From Methanomicrobiaceae archaeon (GTDB taxonomy: Archaea > Halobacteriota > Methanomicrobia > Methanomicrobiales > Methanomicrobiaceae), in assembly GCA_016926855.1 (NCBI GenBank), contig JAFGNT010000014.1, positions 1-58,681 on the forward strand: a stretch of DNA of 58,681 nucleotides, read 5' to 3'. Position numbers and translations under genes: made by a program. The notes under the pieces were generated by a model. That model worked only from the letters and a program-made list of their open reading frames with translations, made no database searches and was not told the origin of the DNA. Below are positions 1-8,385 of this stretch, one piece after another (the first letter of the stretch is position 1; each line of letters opens with the position of its first letter).

Positions 1-129
1 CTTTTGGTTCAGCGTTCCGTTGATGGAAATCCTGAGATGCCGGTTGATTGCATTCACAGCAATTTCGGAACATTCTTCTGCGCTTAAAGTCTCCTTATTT
101 CGGCGGGCAATTTGCCGTCTATTGAGCAT
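1..129 (-). CDS. Truncated N-terminal frame at window edge, possibly a transposase
   Basis: An open minus-strand frame begins with ATG at 129 and runs off the left edge after 43 codons. It starts MLNRRQIARRNK and ends with INRHLRISINGTLNQK at the edge. It is basic and helix-rich. I do not recognise it with confidence; the phrase ending in NGTLNQK recalls N-termini of archaeal DDE-type transposases, and the decayed neighbourhood would suit an insertion sequence, but this is an impression and not a match. The frame is open upstream of the ATG only to a stop at 169-171, inside a small palindrome. Alternative: an unrelated small DNA-binding protein. Confidence 0.35.
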   Translation of the reverse strand, partial: MLNRRQIARRNKETLSAEECSEIAVNAINRHLRISINGTLNQK

Positions 130-167
130 ATTCGGCGCCCGCCGACTATTTAGATCTGCCGGTTTGC

Positions 168-183
168 TTTAGCCGTGGCTAAA
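168..183. repeat. Short perfect palindrome next to the left-edge gene
   Basis: TTTAGCC, two bases, then GGCTAAA form a perfect 7-bp inverted repeat. It lies about 40 bp upstream of the left-edge minus-strand frame and contains the stop codon that closes that frame upstream. If the frame belongs to an insertion sequence this could be a subterminal structure; it could equally be a terminator hairpin or chance. Confidence 0.4.
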
Positions 184-573
184 AATTAGTGAAGTACTGG
201 GCTCGTGAAAACGGCGAACCGAACTGATTGGTCACCTGCCGCATCGGGATATGGTATCGAAACACCATCTTTTCGTCATTCGGCATCTCACCGGACGCTT
301 AAAATGGCGGTATGGCCTCGAATAAAACCTTCCTCTCGCTTCTTTCCTTTGGTTTTACCGGGATGACCAGCAGATTATCTTCGTGTCTGACTGTCACAAC
401 CCTTCATCTGGATGATGCCAGGATACCGTCGCGAACGCATCATCGGGCCGTGCAAGAACCCCATGCTGTTCAATAAATACTTAAAATACCGGAAAAAACC
501 GGATGTTTTTTACACGAGATTGCGTAGTGACAAAGGCACGGACATGCTGTGGGCATAGCCGCCAGGGATCGAT
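184..573. other. Gene-poor decayed stretch with one short open frame
   Basis: No intact gene is visible. The only readable piece is a plus-strand frame from ATG 412 to TAG 556-558 (48 residues, MMPGYRRERIIG at the start, DKGTDMLWA at the end). It is in the same frame as the broken flippase and ends 15 bases before it. Its length and lack of a ribosome binding site suggest the tail of a gene whose front is lost; given the flippase it may have belonged to a surface-glycan locus, but no family is recognised. The remaining sequence has stops in all frames. Confidence 0.4.
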
Positions 574-2007
574 ATGAACCGGACGCTCTCCTTTTACACG
601 ATATTTTATGTCGGATCTCTGGTGTTCATGCGGGGCAGCGGCATTCTCGCAACGATGCTGCTCGCCCGGTCGATAACACCCTTTGAGTACGGCCTCATCA
701 CCCTGATCGTGCTTTGATTACCGGGCGTTCTGCAGCTGATCACGAATTTCTGCTTCTTTGACATTCTCGGGCATGCAAACGAAGGAAAGAAATATTTCGG
801 GTTCTCGATGCTCTATGGCGTGCTGTCGACGGCTGCCATTGCGGTGCTGCTGGTTCTGGGATCGGATGCGATTCTTGGTTTTCTCAATATACCTGCCGAT
901 CAGAGGGGGTTGCTGGTTGCCGTCTTGCTGGTCGTGCTCCTCTCGGTGACGCTCGCGGCGATCATCATGGGAATGTTCAGGGGTCAGAAGAACCATTCGC
1001 TGGCAGCCTCTGTCTCCGTCGCACCGAGTGTGCTCCGGCTCTTCTTTATCATCGGCGCCGTCTATCTCTTCGGGATTACAGATTTTCATTTTATCCTCTG
1101 GATCTTTGCCCTGCCGCCGCTTTTCGTTTTGCTCGGAACTCTTATCTGGAAATGGGGTTCGATTGCGGCATCCTTGCGGTCCGTGGTCATACCGGGGAAG
1201 GAGATCTTTCTCTTTGGTTTTTCTGCATTCATCATTAACTCGTGGATGACCCTCTCCCAACATGTCAACCGCATCGTAATCAGTCACGATCTCGGTATAG
1301 TCTGGCAGGGATACTTCGATGTCTCTTTAACCGTCGCTGCCATCATCACCTTCTTTACATCAGCCCTCTATTTCGTTTCGATTCCGGAATCGACTGGTAT
1401 TCAGGACCGTTCTGCACTCTTTACCCGGGAGGGTGGGCTCGGAGATGTCGGCCGGATTCTGCTTGCCATGACTCTCTTTTTCCTCATCGTCATCTACTTT
1501 TATGGCCAACCGCTTATTTATCTCCTGTTTTCAGCCGATTACGCCCCAGCCGGGGACTATCTGTTTATTATCTCCGCCGGGTACGCCCTGCTCTTTGTCC
1601 AGCAGTATCTGGCGTACTCGAGCATCTCCCTCTCCAGCGACACCCCGGTCACCTTCCTTCTCATTTCGACGGTCAGCATCATCACGTTTCCTTTCATTTC
1701 GCACGGCATGATCCTGCTGTTTGGGTTTGGTGGTGCCTATATGGCGTCAGCAGTGGCCATTGCCGTTTATACAGCCTTCACCATTTATTCAATGCATGAT
1801 AGAACTCCACTCAGGGCACTGATTGCCCGTATCGACCGCCTCGTTCTTGCCTGCATCGGGGCGATCGCCGTCATAGCGGTGTTTGGTCTTCCGCTGCTCT
1901 CCGGCACTGTGCTCGGTGGGGGGGTCTTTTCGTTGCTGGTCGTGGGGCTCAGGTACCTGGATTCCGAAAATCTGCTCTATGCAGTTGGATGGCGCAAGTC
2001 AGATTAA
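574..2007 (+). pseudogene. Polysaccharide flippase (Wzx/MATE-like) interrupted by one in-frame TGA
   Basis: Reading from ATG 574, the product is a 477-residue hydrophobic protein with about 12-14 membrane segments, the size of an oligosaccharide/lipid-linked sugar flippase. The N-terminus (MNRTLSFYTIFYVGSLVFM, then LLARSITPFEYGLITLIVL) has the usual first helix and 'ARxLxPxEYG' loop. Codon 48 (715-717) is TGA; reading resumes in the same frame without any shift (LPGVLQLITNF onward) and continues to the normal stop at 2007. This is one nonsense change in an otherwise intact gene. The downstream part has an internal ATG at 808, but a product starting there would lack the first two helices. The role, if functional, would be export of lipid-linked sugars for S-layer or exopolysaccharide glycans. 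A sequencing error at 715-717 remains possible. Confidence 0.75.
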
Positions 2008-2029
2008 AAAAGCGTTTATACCGGGCAGG

Positions 2030-2312
2030 CAGGCGGATCCATGAATGCGATGAAAACGGTCTCCTGCTTGTTTTCTCAAGGAAGAAGCGTTGTGCCGGGA
2101 CCGGACGGTATCGTCGATCGTAACGCAGTCACGGATGACGATGGTCGAAAATCACGGGAAAACGGGATGAGAACGGCCCCGGGTCCGATTTCAACTTCTC
2201 CACCGATCGATGCAGCTGATGACGGGTAAATAGCGGTCTTTGCCCCCGACGGCAGCAGGGAGAACGCCCTCAGGGCGAGGTTTGTGATGTAGTTTGCAAA
2301 TGACACCGGCAA
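2030..2312 (-). pseudogene. Remnant of a left-handed beta-helix (hexapeptide) acyltransferase
   Basis: The minus strand from 2312 reads MPVSFANYITNLALRAF, then IYPSSAASIGGEVEIGPGAVLIP, which has the hydrophobic-x-G hexapeptide spacing of NeuD/WbbJ-type sugar acetyltransferases. After the 'GAVLIP' turn the repeat is lost in this frame but continues in another minus-strand frame (TIVIRDCVTIDDTVRS), followed by unrelated sequence. This indicates a small frameshift followed by truncation. With the broken flippase next door it points to a decayed surface-polysaccharide locus. The call rests on the repeat periodicity only. Confidence 0.4.
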
Positions 2313-2392
2313 TCACCACAATCTCCCGGCAGGGGAGTCGTTGTAAAAAGGAATGCGCGGGTATCCTATAAAGGCATTATGAGCAGTATATT

Positions 2393-2400
2393 AAAAAAAA
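2393..2400 (-). terminator. T8 tract ending the DUF3344-type gene
   Basis: Eight A on the plus strand give eight T on the minus strand, 13 bases after the stop of the minus-strand gene at 2413. Archaeal transcription commonly ends at such T runs. Confidence 0.5.
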
Positions 2401-2412
2401 GGGCCGGGAAGG

Positions 2413-3843
2413 CTACTCGCGCCGGAGAAAGGCCGCTACGGCACAGAGCACACCCAGCAGCACCCCGGGCACAGCCATGCTCGGGAACTCGGGGACCGGA
2501 GACGACTCGTACCATGTCTTGGTGACCTTATTGGAGGTCATGGGCGGGCAGCAGCACCGAAGATCGGTCACATCAATCACTGCGACGATGGTGTCGGTGC
2601 CCGCTATCGTGCCGGTATAGGTAAATGCCGCACAGCCGTCCGCATTGGTGAGCACCGTCCCAAAAGTCCCGGCATGCGGCCCGTCAGTCACGTCGAAGCG
2701 CACCGGGGCGCCGGCGATCGGGTTGCTGCAGCCGTCCAGCACGAGTGCCGTGACGGTATGGTCGGATCCAACAGGGTTTTCCGCTTTAAGGGGGGTGAGG
2801 TAGATGCCTTCGCCCGGCAGGGAATTCCTGATCACGCAGGCGGCAAAGAAGATGTTGTCGTCTTTGAGGCCGTAATCGACGGTTTCCACGAGGATATGGG
2901 TATCCCCGTCGTGAACGAACGGCACGAGCGAGTAGAGTTCGTCGTCGTAGCTATACTTCCTGTTCTTTTCATAGGGGTCCGCAGGGTTCGCCGTCGAATC
3001 GCCGAGGCCGCCCACCGTCAGCAGCGCACCGTCCTCCAGTGCCCCGTCGTCCTCGCCGCCCGCGGATGACGTCAGGCGCTCACCGTTGACGGTGACGATG
3101 CTGATCTGGTCGTTGTAATCGTCGTTCCTCTTTCCCTGTGCGCTGAAGGAGATGCCCAACGACAGGTCGATGCCGAAGTTGGGATCGGCGGTATCGGCAG
3201 GTTCGGGCAGATAAATGCCAAACGCGTCTCCCCAACCGTCCTGCGCTCCGAAATAGAGGATGACGGTGGACTCGACCGTCTGCTTGGGATCGTCAAATAT
3301 GACGACGAGGATTTCACCGTCGGTATCGCAGGTGTTTGTCTCGGTAATGACAAAGTCGACCGATTTGACCGGTGATGCATCCATCTTCGGCTTGACGATA
3401 CTGGTTACATCGGCCCAGTAATTTTTGGACATAATGAAGCTTGGTTCGGTAAAATCGAAAGCGACGCCATTCCCGTCGATGGCGATATCACTGTCTCCAA
3501 TGTCGTAACCCTGTGCCCAGAAGCCGATGGTTGCGGCCGCGAGATAGGCCTTTCTTACGGTCGCCTGCTTTGACGGTTTTTTTGCCGTCACGATGCCCGA
3601 CGCCTCGTTGGTGCCGATGCCGTCGATCGAAACACCTATTTTCCCGCTGATACTGAATTCTCCGCTCCCTGTCAAATCCATCGGAGCGACACAGGGCGTA
3701 CTGAATGCTGACGCCAGCCTGACTGCCGGTGCCTCGCTAAACCCTTCGGGGGCTTCTCCTGCGAGGCGGGCTGCGGCCGGAGCCGTACAGCAGGTGAGCA
3801 GGAGTATCACACTGCACAATACAATGAGCGTATGTATTTTCAT
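2413..3843 (-). CDS. Secreted surface protein, DUF3344-like, with Ig-like and PEF-CTERM domains
   Basis: The 476-residue product has a signal peptide (residues 1-25, MKIHTLIVLCSVILLLTCC), a large region around residues 70-360 with the aromatic/Asp-rich character of DUF3344 cell-surface proteins of methanogens (for example NYWADVTSIV, YLAAATIGFWAQGYD), and a bacterial-Ig/Big-1-like domain at about 365-430 (HTVTALVLDGCSNPIAGAPVRF). It ends with a PEF-CTERM sorting signal: PEFPSMAVP, a hydrophobic helix and a basic tail. PEF signals are processed by an archaeosortase in Methanomicrobiales and Methanosarcinales, so the protein is predicted to be anchored outside the cell. The start is supported by GGAGGAA 7 bases upstream. 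Function is unknown; adhesion or S-layer association is inferred. Confidence 0.8.
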   Translation of the reverse strand: MKIHTLIVLCSVILLLTCCTAPAAARLAGEAPEGFSEAPAVRLASAFSTPCVAPMDLTGSGEFSISGKIGVSIDGIGTNEASGIVTAKKPSKQATVRKAYLAAATIGFWAQGYDIGDSDIAIDGNGVAFDFTEPSFIMSKNYWADVTSIVKPKMDASPVKSVDFVITETNTCDTDGEILVVIFDDPKQTVESTVILYFGAQDGWGDAFGIYLPEPADTADPNFGIDLSLGISFSAQGKRNDDYNDQISIVTVNGERLTSSAGGEDDGALEDGALLTVGGLGDSTANPADPYEKNRKYSYDDELYSLVPFVHDGDTHILVETVDYGLKDDNIFFAACVIRNSLPGEGIYLTPLKAENPVGSDHTVTALVLDGCSNPIAGAPVRFDVTDGPHAGTFGTVLTNADGCAAFTYTGTIAGTDTIVAVIDVTDLRCCCPPMTSNKVTKTWYESSPVPEFPSMAVPGVLLGVLCAVAAFLRRE

Positions 3844-3928
3844 TCTCTTCCTCCTTTGGCCGGTGCCGGCGCAGGCAGCAGGGCAACAGCTCTCGCTCCA
3901 AACGCCTGAAGATTCTGGCTATGAGGAA

Positions 3929-3938
3929 TTTTATATAA
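3929..3938 (-). promoter_or_regulatory. TATA box for the DUF3344-type gene
   Basis: The minus strand reads TATATAAAA here, in a short AT-rich block. A start about 25 bases downstream would give a leader of about 65 nt for the gene starting at 3843, with a strong SD near its end. Confidence 0.5.
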
Positions 3939-4127
3939 GAATATAAAAGTAAGTGCAAGGCATTGCCAGTTATCACTGCTGCTATCACCTGCGAAGCCGC
4001 GTTTTTTCTGGCGCAAAATGTATGTTTAACCGTTTCCTGCGGTCGTTATCGCACCTGCCGGACATCTCGCCGAAACCATCACCCTTATACGGGTGGGGGC
4101 ACATCCTCATGTCGGGAGTGGGAGTGT

Positions 4128-4598
4128 ATGGAAAAAAAAAGAGAACACGTTGAAGAAATAGCGGCAACACCTCTCCGCGCGATCATGCACACCGACTTCG
4201 AGCGGGTGCACCCGGACACTCCGCTTGCCGATATTTACCGCCTGTTCGCGGTCCGGGGCCGGACCGACGTGATCATAATCGACGATGACAGGCATTTTGT
4301 GGGCATGATCACGGACCTCGATCTGCTCTCCGGTATCAGTCCCGGCGTCGGCGTGCGGAGCCGCCGCAAACTCGGGTGCGTCGAGTGCATGATCCGGAGC
4401 AGGGCCACCCGCGCCGGCGAGATCATGACCCGCGGGCATATTACCCTCCCCGATACCGTATCGATTGAGAAGGCAATGGTGTCCATGGAGAAGAACCGGC
4501 ATCCCGACGTGGTCGTGGTCGACGAGGCCGGAGTCGCGGTCGGTGTGGTTGAGATGTGCGACATTATTACGTATTTCATTGAAAAAGGGTTGATTTAA
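4128..4598 (+). CDS. Two-CBS-domain protein
   Basis: A 156-residue cytoplasmic protein made of two CBS motifs: residues about 13-75 (ATPLRAIMHTDFERVHPDTPL ... HFVGMITDLDLL) and about 95-155 (AGEIMTRGHITLPDTVSIEKAM ... GVAVGVVEMCDIITYFI). CBS pairs form one Bateman module that binds adenosine nucleotides or SAM and senses energy state. No catalytic domain is attached, so it must act on a partner. I chose ATG 4128 (MEKKREHVEEIAATP) because the frame upstream has no family-like sequence; GGGAGTG precedes it. It stands alone between two surface-protein genes on the other strand, so context gives no target. Confidence 0.85.
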   Translation: MEKKREHVEEIAATPLRAIMHTDFERVHPDTPLADIYRLFAVRGRTDVIIIDDDRHFVGMITDLDLLSGISPGVGVRSRRKLGCVECMIRSRATRAGEIMTRGHITLPDTVSIEKAMVSMEKNRHPDVVVVDEAGVAVGVVEMCDIITYFIEKGLI

Positions 4599-4837
4599 GA
4601 CATTTTTCTGCCCGCGATGTGAACCGGCACGATGGTGAATCAGGGGCGGATAATCCCTGTTCGGGAAGGATTCGGGCAGAATATCCCCGGTATTTCCGGA
4701 GAGACCTCCTGATGGATCTCAGGCCAGACCTCCGAATTGGTTTCCGGATGTATCTTCGTCCCGCCGGGGGTCACGGGTGACTGTGTGATGACGGACGGCC
4801 GGGGCTCCCGCGGCCATTCACGAAAAAAAGAAAGTAA

Positions 4838-6352
4838 TTATTCTTTTCGTGCAACCACCGCGAAGAGCAGAGCACCGATGATAAACACCGGAATTGCGAG
4901 CGTCGGGAATTCGGGAACGGGGATGTCCCCGACGGTGACGGTAACCGGGTTGCTTTCAGCATCGACGGGATTTCCTCCATCACAGCCGGTCGCAGTTGCG
5001 ATGTTGGTCGTTGTTGTGTCGATAGTGGTCGTGGCGGTATAGATCCAGACCTCTCCGGGCTCCAGTACGCCCATCACCACATCATCACCACTGTCCGGGC
5101 CGGCAATTACGCCGAGTTTATCGTCCGTCAGCACAACACCGGAGATGTCCTTAAAGCCGGTGTTTTTCACCTTGAAGGTATACGTGACACTCTCGCCCGC
5201 TGAGATCGTTGTTTTGTCGGCGGATTTTTCCACCTCGAAAGTCGCGGGAATTTCAATGGTTTTTTCAAGGGTGAGCAATGCCCACGGTGTTGTCAGATAG
5301 GTAGTGCCATAGCTATCGGTTGGCCAGTTGCCGGCGGCATACTGCTTGCTGACAATCTCTCCGGCAACCTCATCGTACCAGTCGTAATTCGGATTGCCTC
5401 CGATGTCCAGCGTTTCGATGCCGAAGGCTTCGAGCCCTTTCATCATGCAGAAGGTTGTCTGGTAGTCGATAATTCCGTGGGGGATATTGTGCCATCCGAA
5501 ATTATAGGAGTTGTAGTTCCAGTTCGTCTGGATGTATGTAAGTGCATCCTTCACCCGCTGTGTTCCAACCGTGTCGCCGACCATGGCGCACTGGAAGAGC
5601 AGGTTGCCGGTCTTGAGCATGTCAACCGAGGATGTTGGAGACGTATACCCTGATCCTCCAAAACTCCAGTCGGCCACAGAACACTGGATATAATCAATCC
5701 ATTTGTCCAGTTTTGTCAGGGTTGTCGCGGGGACTGCCACGCCGAAATTGTTTTTGGCGTATGTCAGTCCGAGGGTGGTCCACCCGGATACCGAGTTGTC
5801 TGCATTTGTAGATCCCAGAGAATACCTCCACCCTCCTTCATAGGTCCCGGTCTGCACCTGGGCTCTCACGAGATAGTCGGCGGCGTTCTCCACGACCTGC
5901 AGATACGTCAGCGTACCCCCCGCCCCATCGGAAACGCCGCTGTCCAGTTCAGGATGTAAGCTGGCGCTGATTGCCATGAGAGCAATCCCTGTCTCGTAGC
6001 ACTGATAAGAGTAATAGATCGAACCCTCATGCGTTCCCCCTGTCTGCACATGGGTAAACAGGTAGGCAAGCCCTTTCTTCACCTGATCAGAGTACACATA
6101 GTCCGCGGATAGGGGGTCGATTCCCTGTTCCCATGCATATTCCTCCAGTTTCAGGAGGCACAGGCCTGTCGTGCCGACATAATTGTTAAACCCCCAGGAG
6201 CCGGCGGCATTCTGGTTGGCTGCAATCCATGCCACTCCTTTGTCAATTGAAGCCTGTATCTCGAGATCGGTTACCGCATGGACCGGGGAGATGGCAAGGA
6301 GAATCACCATTACCGCACCGAGAATCAAAAGCCATTTCTTGTTGCTATTCAC
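4838..6352 (-). CDS. Secreted prenyltransferase/squalene-cyclase-fold repeat protein with PEF-CTERM
   Basis: A 504-residue surface protein: signal peptide (1-28, ending SPVHA), then an alpha/alpha-barrel of repeats typical of the terpene cyclase/prenyltransferase fold (residues 30-370; ASIDKGVAWIAANQNAAGSWG, TTGLCLLKLEEYAWEQG, GWRYSLGSTNAD), a DUF11-like beta domain (380-465, EKSADKTTISAGESVTYTFKVKN), and a PEF-CTERM signal (PEFPTLAIP, helix, RKE). Cyclase catalytic DxDD is not visible, so the barrel is likely a binding or structural scaffold. Start: GTG 6352 is preferred over GTG 6361 because the 6361 codon lies inside the SD (AAGGTGATTT), leaving correct spacing only for 6352. The small gene at 6642-6851 is a shortened paralogue with the same start cassette and the same 3' hairpin. 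Confidence 0.82.
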   Translation of the reverse strand: MNSNKKWLLILGAVMVILLAISPVHAVTDLEIQASIDKGVAWIAANQNAAGSWGFNNYVGTTGLCLLKLEEYAWEQGIDPLSADYVYSDQVKKGLAYLFTHVQTGGTHEGSIYYSYQCYETGIALMAISASLHPELDSGVSDGAGGTLTYLQVVENAADYLVRAQVQTGTYEGGWRYSLGSTNADNSVSGWTTLGLTYAKNNFGVAVPATTLTKLDKWIDYIQCSVADWSFGGSGYTSPTSSVDMLKTGNLLFQCAMVGDTVGTQRVKDALTYIQTNWNYNSYNFGWHNIPHGIIDYQTTFCMMKGLEAFGIETLDIGGNPNYDWYDEVAGEIVSKQYAAGNWPTDSYGTTYLTTPWALLTLEKTIEIPATFEVEKSADKTTISAGESVTYTFKVKNTGFKDISGVVLTDDKLGVIAGPDSGDDVVMGVLEPGEVWIYTATTTIDTTTTNIATATGCDGGNPVDAESNPVTVTVGDIPVPEFPTLAIPVFIIGALLFAVVARKE

Positions 6353-6641
6353 CGAAATCACCTTACTCTATCTGGCTTGGTGTTCCGATTAGCTATCTGC
6401 GTCATTGAGTCAGAATACGAATTACTGGATTTGTATACCGAACCAGATATTTTTCAGTGTCCTGATGCTTTTATAATGGTATGCTTAGCAATTATGCAAA
6501 CACTATCGTTAATCGTAAATCGTTTATTCTCATGATGCACGTTTCGAATTCAGTTATGACCTTCTCATACATCATTCGTTTCGCGGAAATGTTTCAGAAG
6601 ATTCTCTCTCCTGTGGGCGTTCACGAAAAAAAGGAGATTTG

Positions 6642-6851
6642 TTAGTCTTTTCGCACCACACCGACCGCAATGAGCAGGGCCGCGACAAAGAGTACCGGAA
6701 CCGCCATCGTCGGGAATTCGGGAGAGGGGATCCCTTCGACGGTGATGCTGTCGGGAGCGATGGGATCTCCTTCATCATTGCCGGTTGAACCGGCAATACA
6801 AAGCACGAGGGCTATACTGATAATAAATAGCCATTTATGTGTGTTATTCAC
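6642..6851 (-). CDS. Minimal PEF-CTERM protein: signal peptide joined to sorting signal
   Basis: The 69-residue product begins MNNTHKWLFIISIALVLC, has a spacer of about 20 residues (GNDEGDPIAPDSITVEG), then PEFPTMAVP, a hydrophobic helix and RKD. It is the 4838-6352 gene without its whole extracellular body: both ends, the SD/GTG start cassette (GGTGATTTC-GTGAATA) and the 3' inverted repeat (TTCACGAAAAAAAG ... CTTTTCG) are shared, as is part of the upstream region (CGTTAATCG block). GTG 6851 is chosen by SD spacing. It is either a deletion product of a tandem duplication that still keeps an intact frame, or a tiny surface-tethered peptide. Confidence 0.6.
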   Translation of the reverse strand: MNNTHKWLFIISIALVLCIAGSTGNDEGDPIAPDSITVEGIPSPEFPTMAVPVLFVAALLIAVGVVRKD

Positions 6852-7021
6852 GGAAATCACCAATCACTGTATCCGGCCGTGTGTGTCCGACGGGCGGAGG
6901 GTGTGCTGGTTGCTCACCAGACACGTTCCTGTTTTTCTCTTTTTTTATGAGTAATATAATGATATGCCATGCAATTCACATTGCACTACCGTTAATCGTT
7001 AATTCTCACGATTTCTGGTTG

Positions 7022-7099
7022 TGTTTCGGTGACAATCCTCCCGGGTCTGTTTCGATGGTAATCCTCTTGTTTCTGTTTCGGTGACAATCCTCTCGTGCA
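7022..7099. repeat. Three tandem copies of a 26-bp repeat
   Basis: Copies at 7022-7047, 7048-7073 and 7074-7099 each begin TGTTTCG and contain TAATCCTC or CAATCCTC. The third copy ends exactly at the stop codon of the antiporter gene. The unit is imperfect (copy 2 differs most) and contiguous, so it is a microsatellite-like array and not CRISPR. Confidence 0.8.
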
Positions 7100-8284
7100 T
7101 CATTCCGCGGGAGTGGGTGTTTCTGATGCATTTCTCCCTTTAAATCCCCATGTGAGGAGGAGCGGCGTTGCTACGATGGAGACGATCACCATCACCGTCA
7201 CCGCCGAATAGAGATCGGCGGTGATGATGCCGATCGCAAGGGAGATCTTTGCGACGACGAGTGCGATCTCGCCGCGGGGGCACATGCCGAGGCCGACGAG
7301 CAGGGCATCCTTCCTGTCGAGGAAGGCGGCCGAGCCGATAAAGCCGCCGATCAGTTTTCCGAGTATGGCAAGCACGACGATGACCACGATAAGGATCAGG
7401 ATCTGCGGTGATTCGAAGGCAGCCTCCGTAAAGCTGAACAGCAGCCCGATGGACGCAAAAAAGATGGTCACGAAGAACCCGAACCCGAAGTCCATGATGC
7501 TGTCAAGGAGAGGACGGTCGATGCGGATCTGGTCGCCGAGGATGAGTCCGGCGATGAACGCTCCGATGGCATAATGGAGTCCCGCCAGATGGGAGAGATA
7601 CGCCGCAAGCAGTGCGGTGAGCAGTGCGATGGAGTAGAGCATCTCGTGCGTCTCGGTTTTTCTGGCAAGGGCAAAGAGCCGCACCATAATCCGCCGTCCG
7701 AGGGTCGCAAAGACAAGAAGGAAGAGTCCGCCAAGCGCAAGGGACGTGAGGGCGGAGGCGAAGGCCGTGCCGGCCGGCAGCGTGAGTGCTGTGAGGCCGG
7801 CGAGAAGAATGATCCCGATTATATCATCGAGCACCGCCGCGGAGACGATGGTGGTGCCGACCGGTGTCGTGAGCTGTTTCAGGTCGATGAGGGAGCGGAT
7901 CGAGATGCCGATGGAGGTGATAGAGAGCGTGATGGCCAGAAACAGCGATTCATGGGTAGAAAAGCCGAGAGCGAATCCCGCAGCCAGCCCGAAGGCGAAC
8001 GGCACGATAACGCCCGCCGCCGCCGTCGCACCGGCCACTGCCCTCCCCCGGATTAACTGCGCGAGGTTGAGTTCCACCCCGGAGATAAAGAGAAGTACAA
8101 TGATACCGATATCGGAGAAGATCTCCATGGTCGCGTCCATGACCACAATACCGAAGAGTGCGGGCCCGAGTACGATGCCGGCGGCAATCTCCCCGACCAT
8201 CGAGGGATAGCCGAGCCGTTCGACAATTTCGCCAAAGAGTTTCGCGGTGGCGAGCAGGACGATGATCGCAAAAAGAAACTCCAT
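7100..8284 (-). CDS. Cation/proton antiporter, CPA2 (KefB/NapA-type) family
   Basis: A 394-residue integral membrane protein with about 12 helices. Family features seen: GYPSMVGEIAAGIVLGPALFG (the 'G-E-x-x-A-G-x-x-L-G-P' loop after helix 1), SGVELN, and AAVLDDIIGIILLAG, where the DD pair is the ion-binding aspartate motif of electrogenic NapA/NhaA-like exchangers. It lacks the C-terminal TrkA/RCK domain of KefB. The likely role is Na+/H+ (or K+/H+) exchange, relevant for a cell whose Mtr complex pumps Na+. I place the start at ATG 8284, not TTG 8350, because a TATA-like GTTTTTAT at 8309-8316 predicts transcription starting at about 8286, giving an essentially leaderless message. Confidence 0.88.
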   Translation of the reverse strand: MEFLFAIIVLLATAKLFGEIVERLGYPSMVGEIAAGIVLGPALFGIVVMDATMEIFSDIGIIVLLFISGVELNLAQLIRGRAVAGATAAAGVIVPFAFGLAAGFALGFSTHESLFLAITLSITSIGISIRSLIDLKQLTTPVGTTIVSAAVLDDIIGIILLAGLTALTLPAGTAFASALTSLALGGLFLLVFATLGRRIMVRLFALARKTETHEMLYSIALLTALLAAYLSHLAGLHYAIGAFIAGLILGDQIRIDRPLLDSIMDFGFGFFVTIFFASIGLLFSFTEAAFESPQILILIVVIVVLAILGKLIGGFIGSAAFLDRKDALLVGLGMCPRGEIALVVAKISLAIGIITADLYSAVTVMVIVSIVATPLLLTWGFKGRNASETPTPAE

Positions 8285-8308
8285 CGGGGAGAGGTGGGTG
8301 TGCTCCGG

Positions 8309-8316
8309 ATAAAAAC
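8309..8316 (-). promoter_or_regulatory. TATA-like box implying a leaderless antiporter mRNA
   Basis: The minus strand reads GTTTTTAT, centred about 28 bases before ATG 8284, the normal distance from TATA to transcription start in archaea. No SD precedes 8284. Confidence 0.45.
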
Positions 8317-8385
8317 GTGCGGGGTGGTGCTCATATAGGACGGTTGCCAAAACTATGTACCAATGACGGGGGTCATCCGGGAACC

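Noticed and set aside
715-717. TGA in the flippase as a selenocysteine codon
   Set aside because: Flippases have no known selenocysteine, the position is in a membrane helix, and the methanogenesis genes here (fwdB, hdrA, mvhD) use plain cysteine where Sec-using methanogens have selenocysteine.
4599-4837. Small RNA or gene between the CBS and PEF-CTERM genes
   Set aside because: No open frame of note, no promoter, and no tRNA cloverleaf; only the downstream hairpin of the minus-strand gene is visible.
7022-7099. Tandem 26-bp repeats as a CRISPR array
   Set aside because: The copies are contiguous with no spacers, and no cas gene is nearby.
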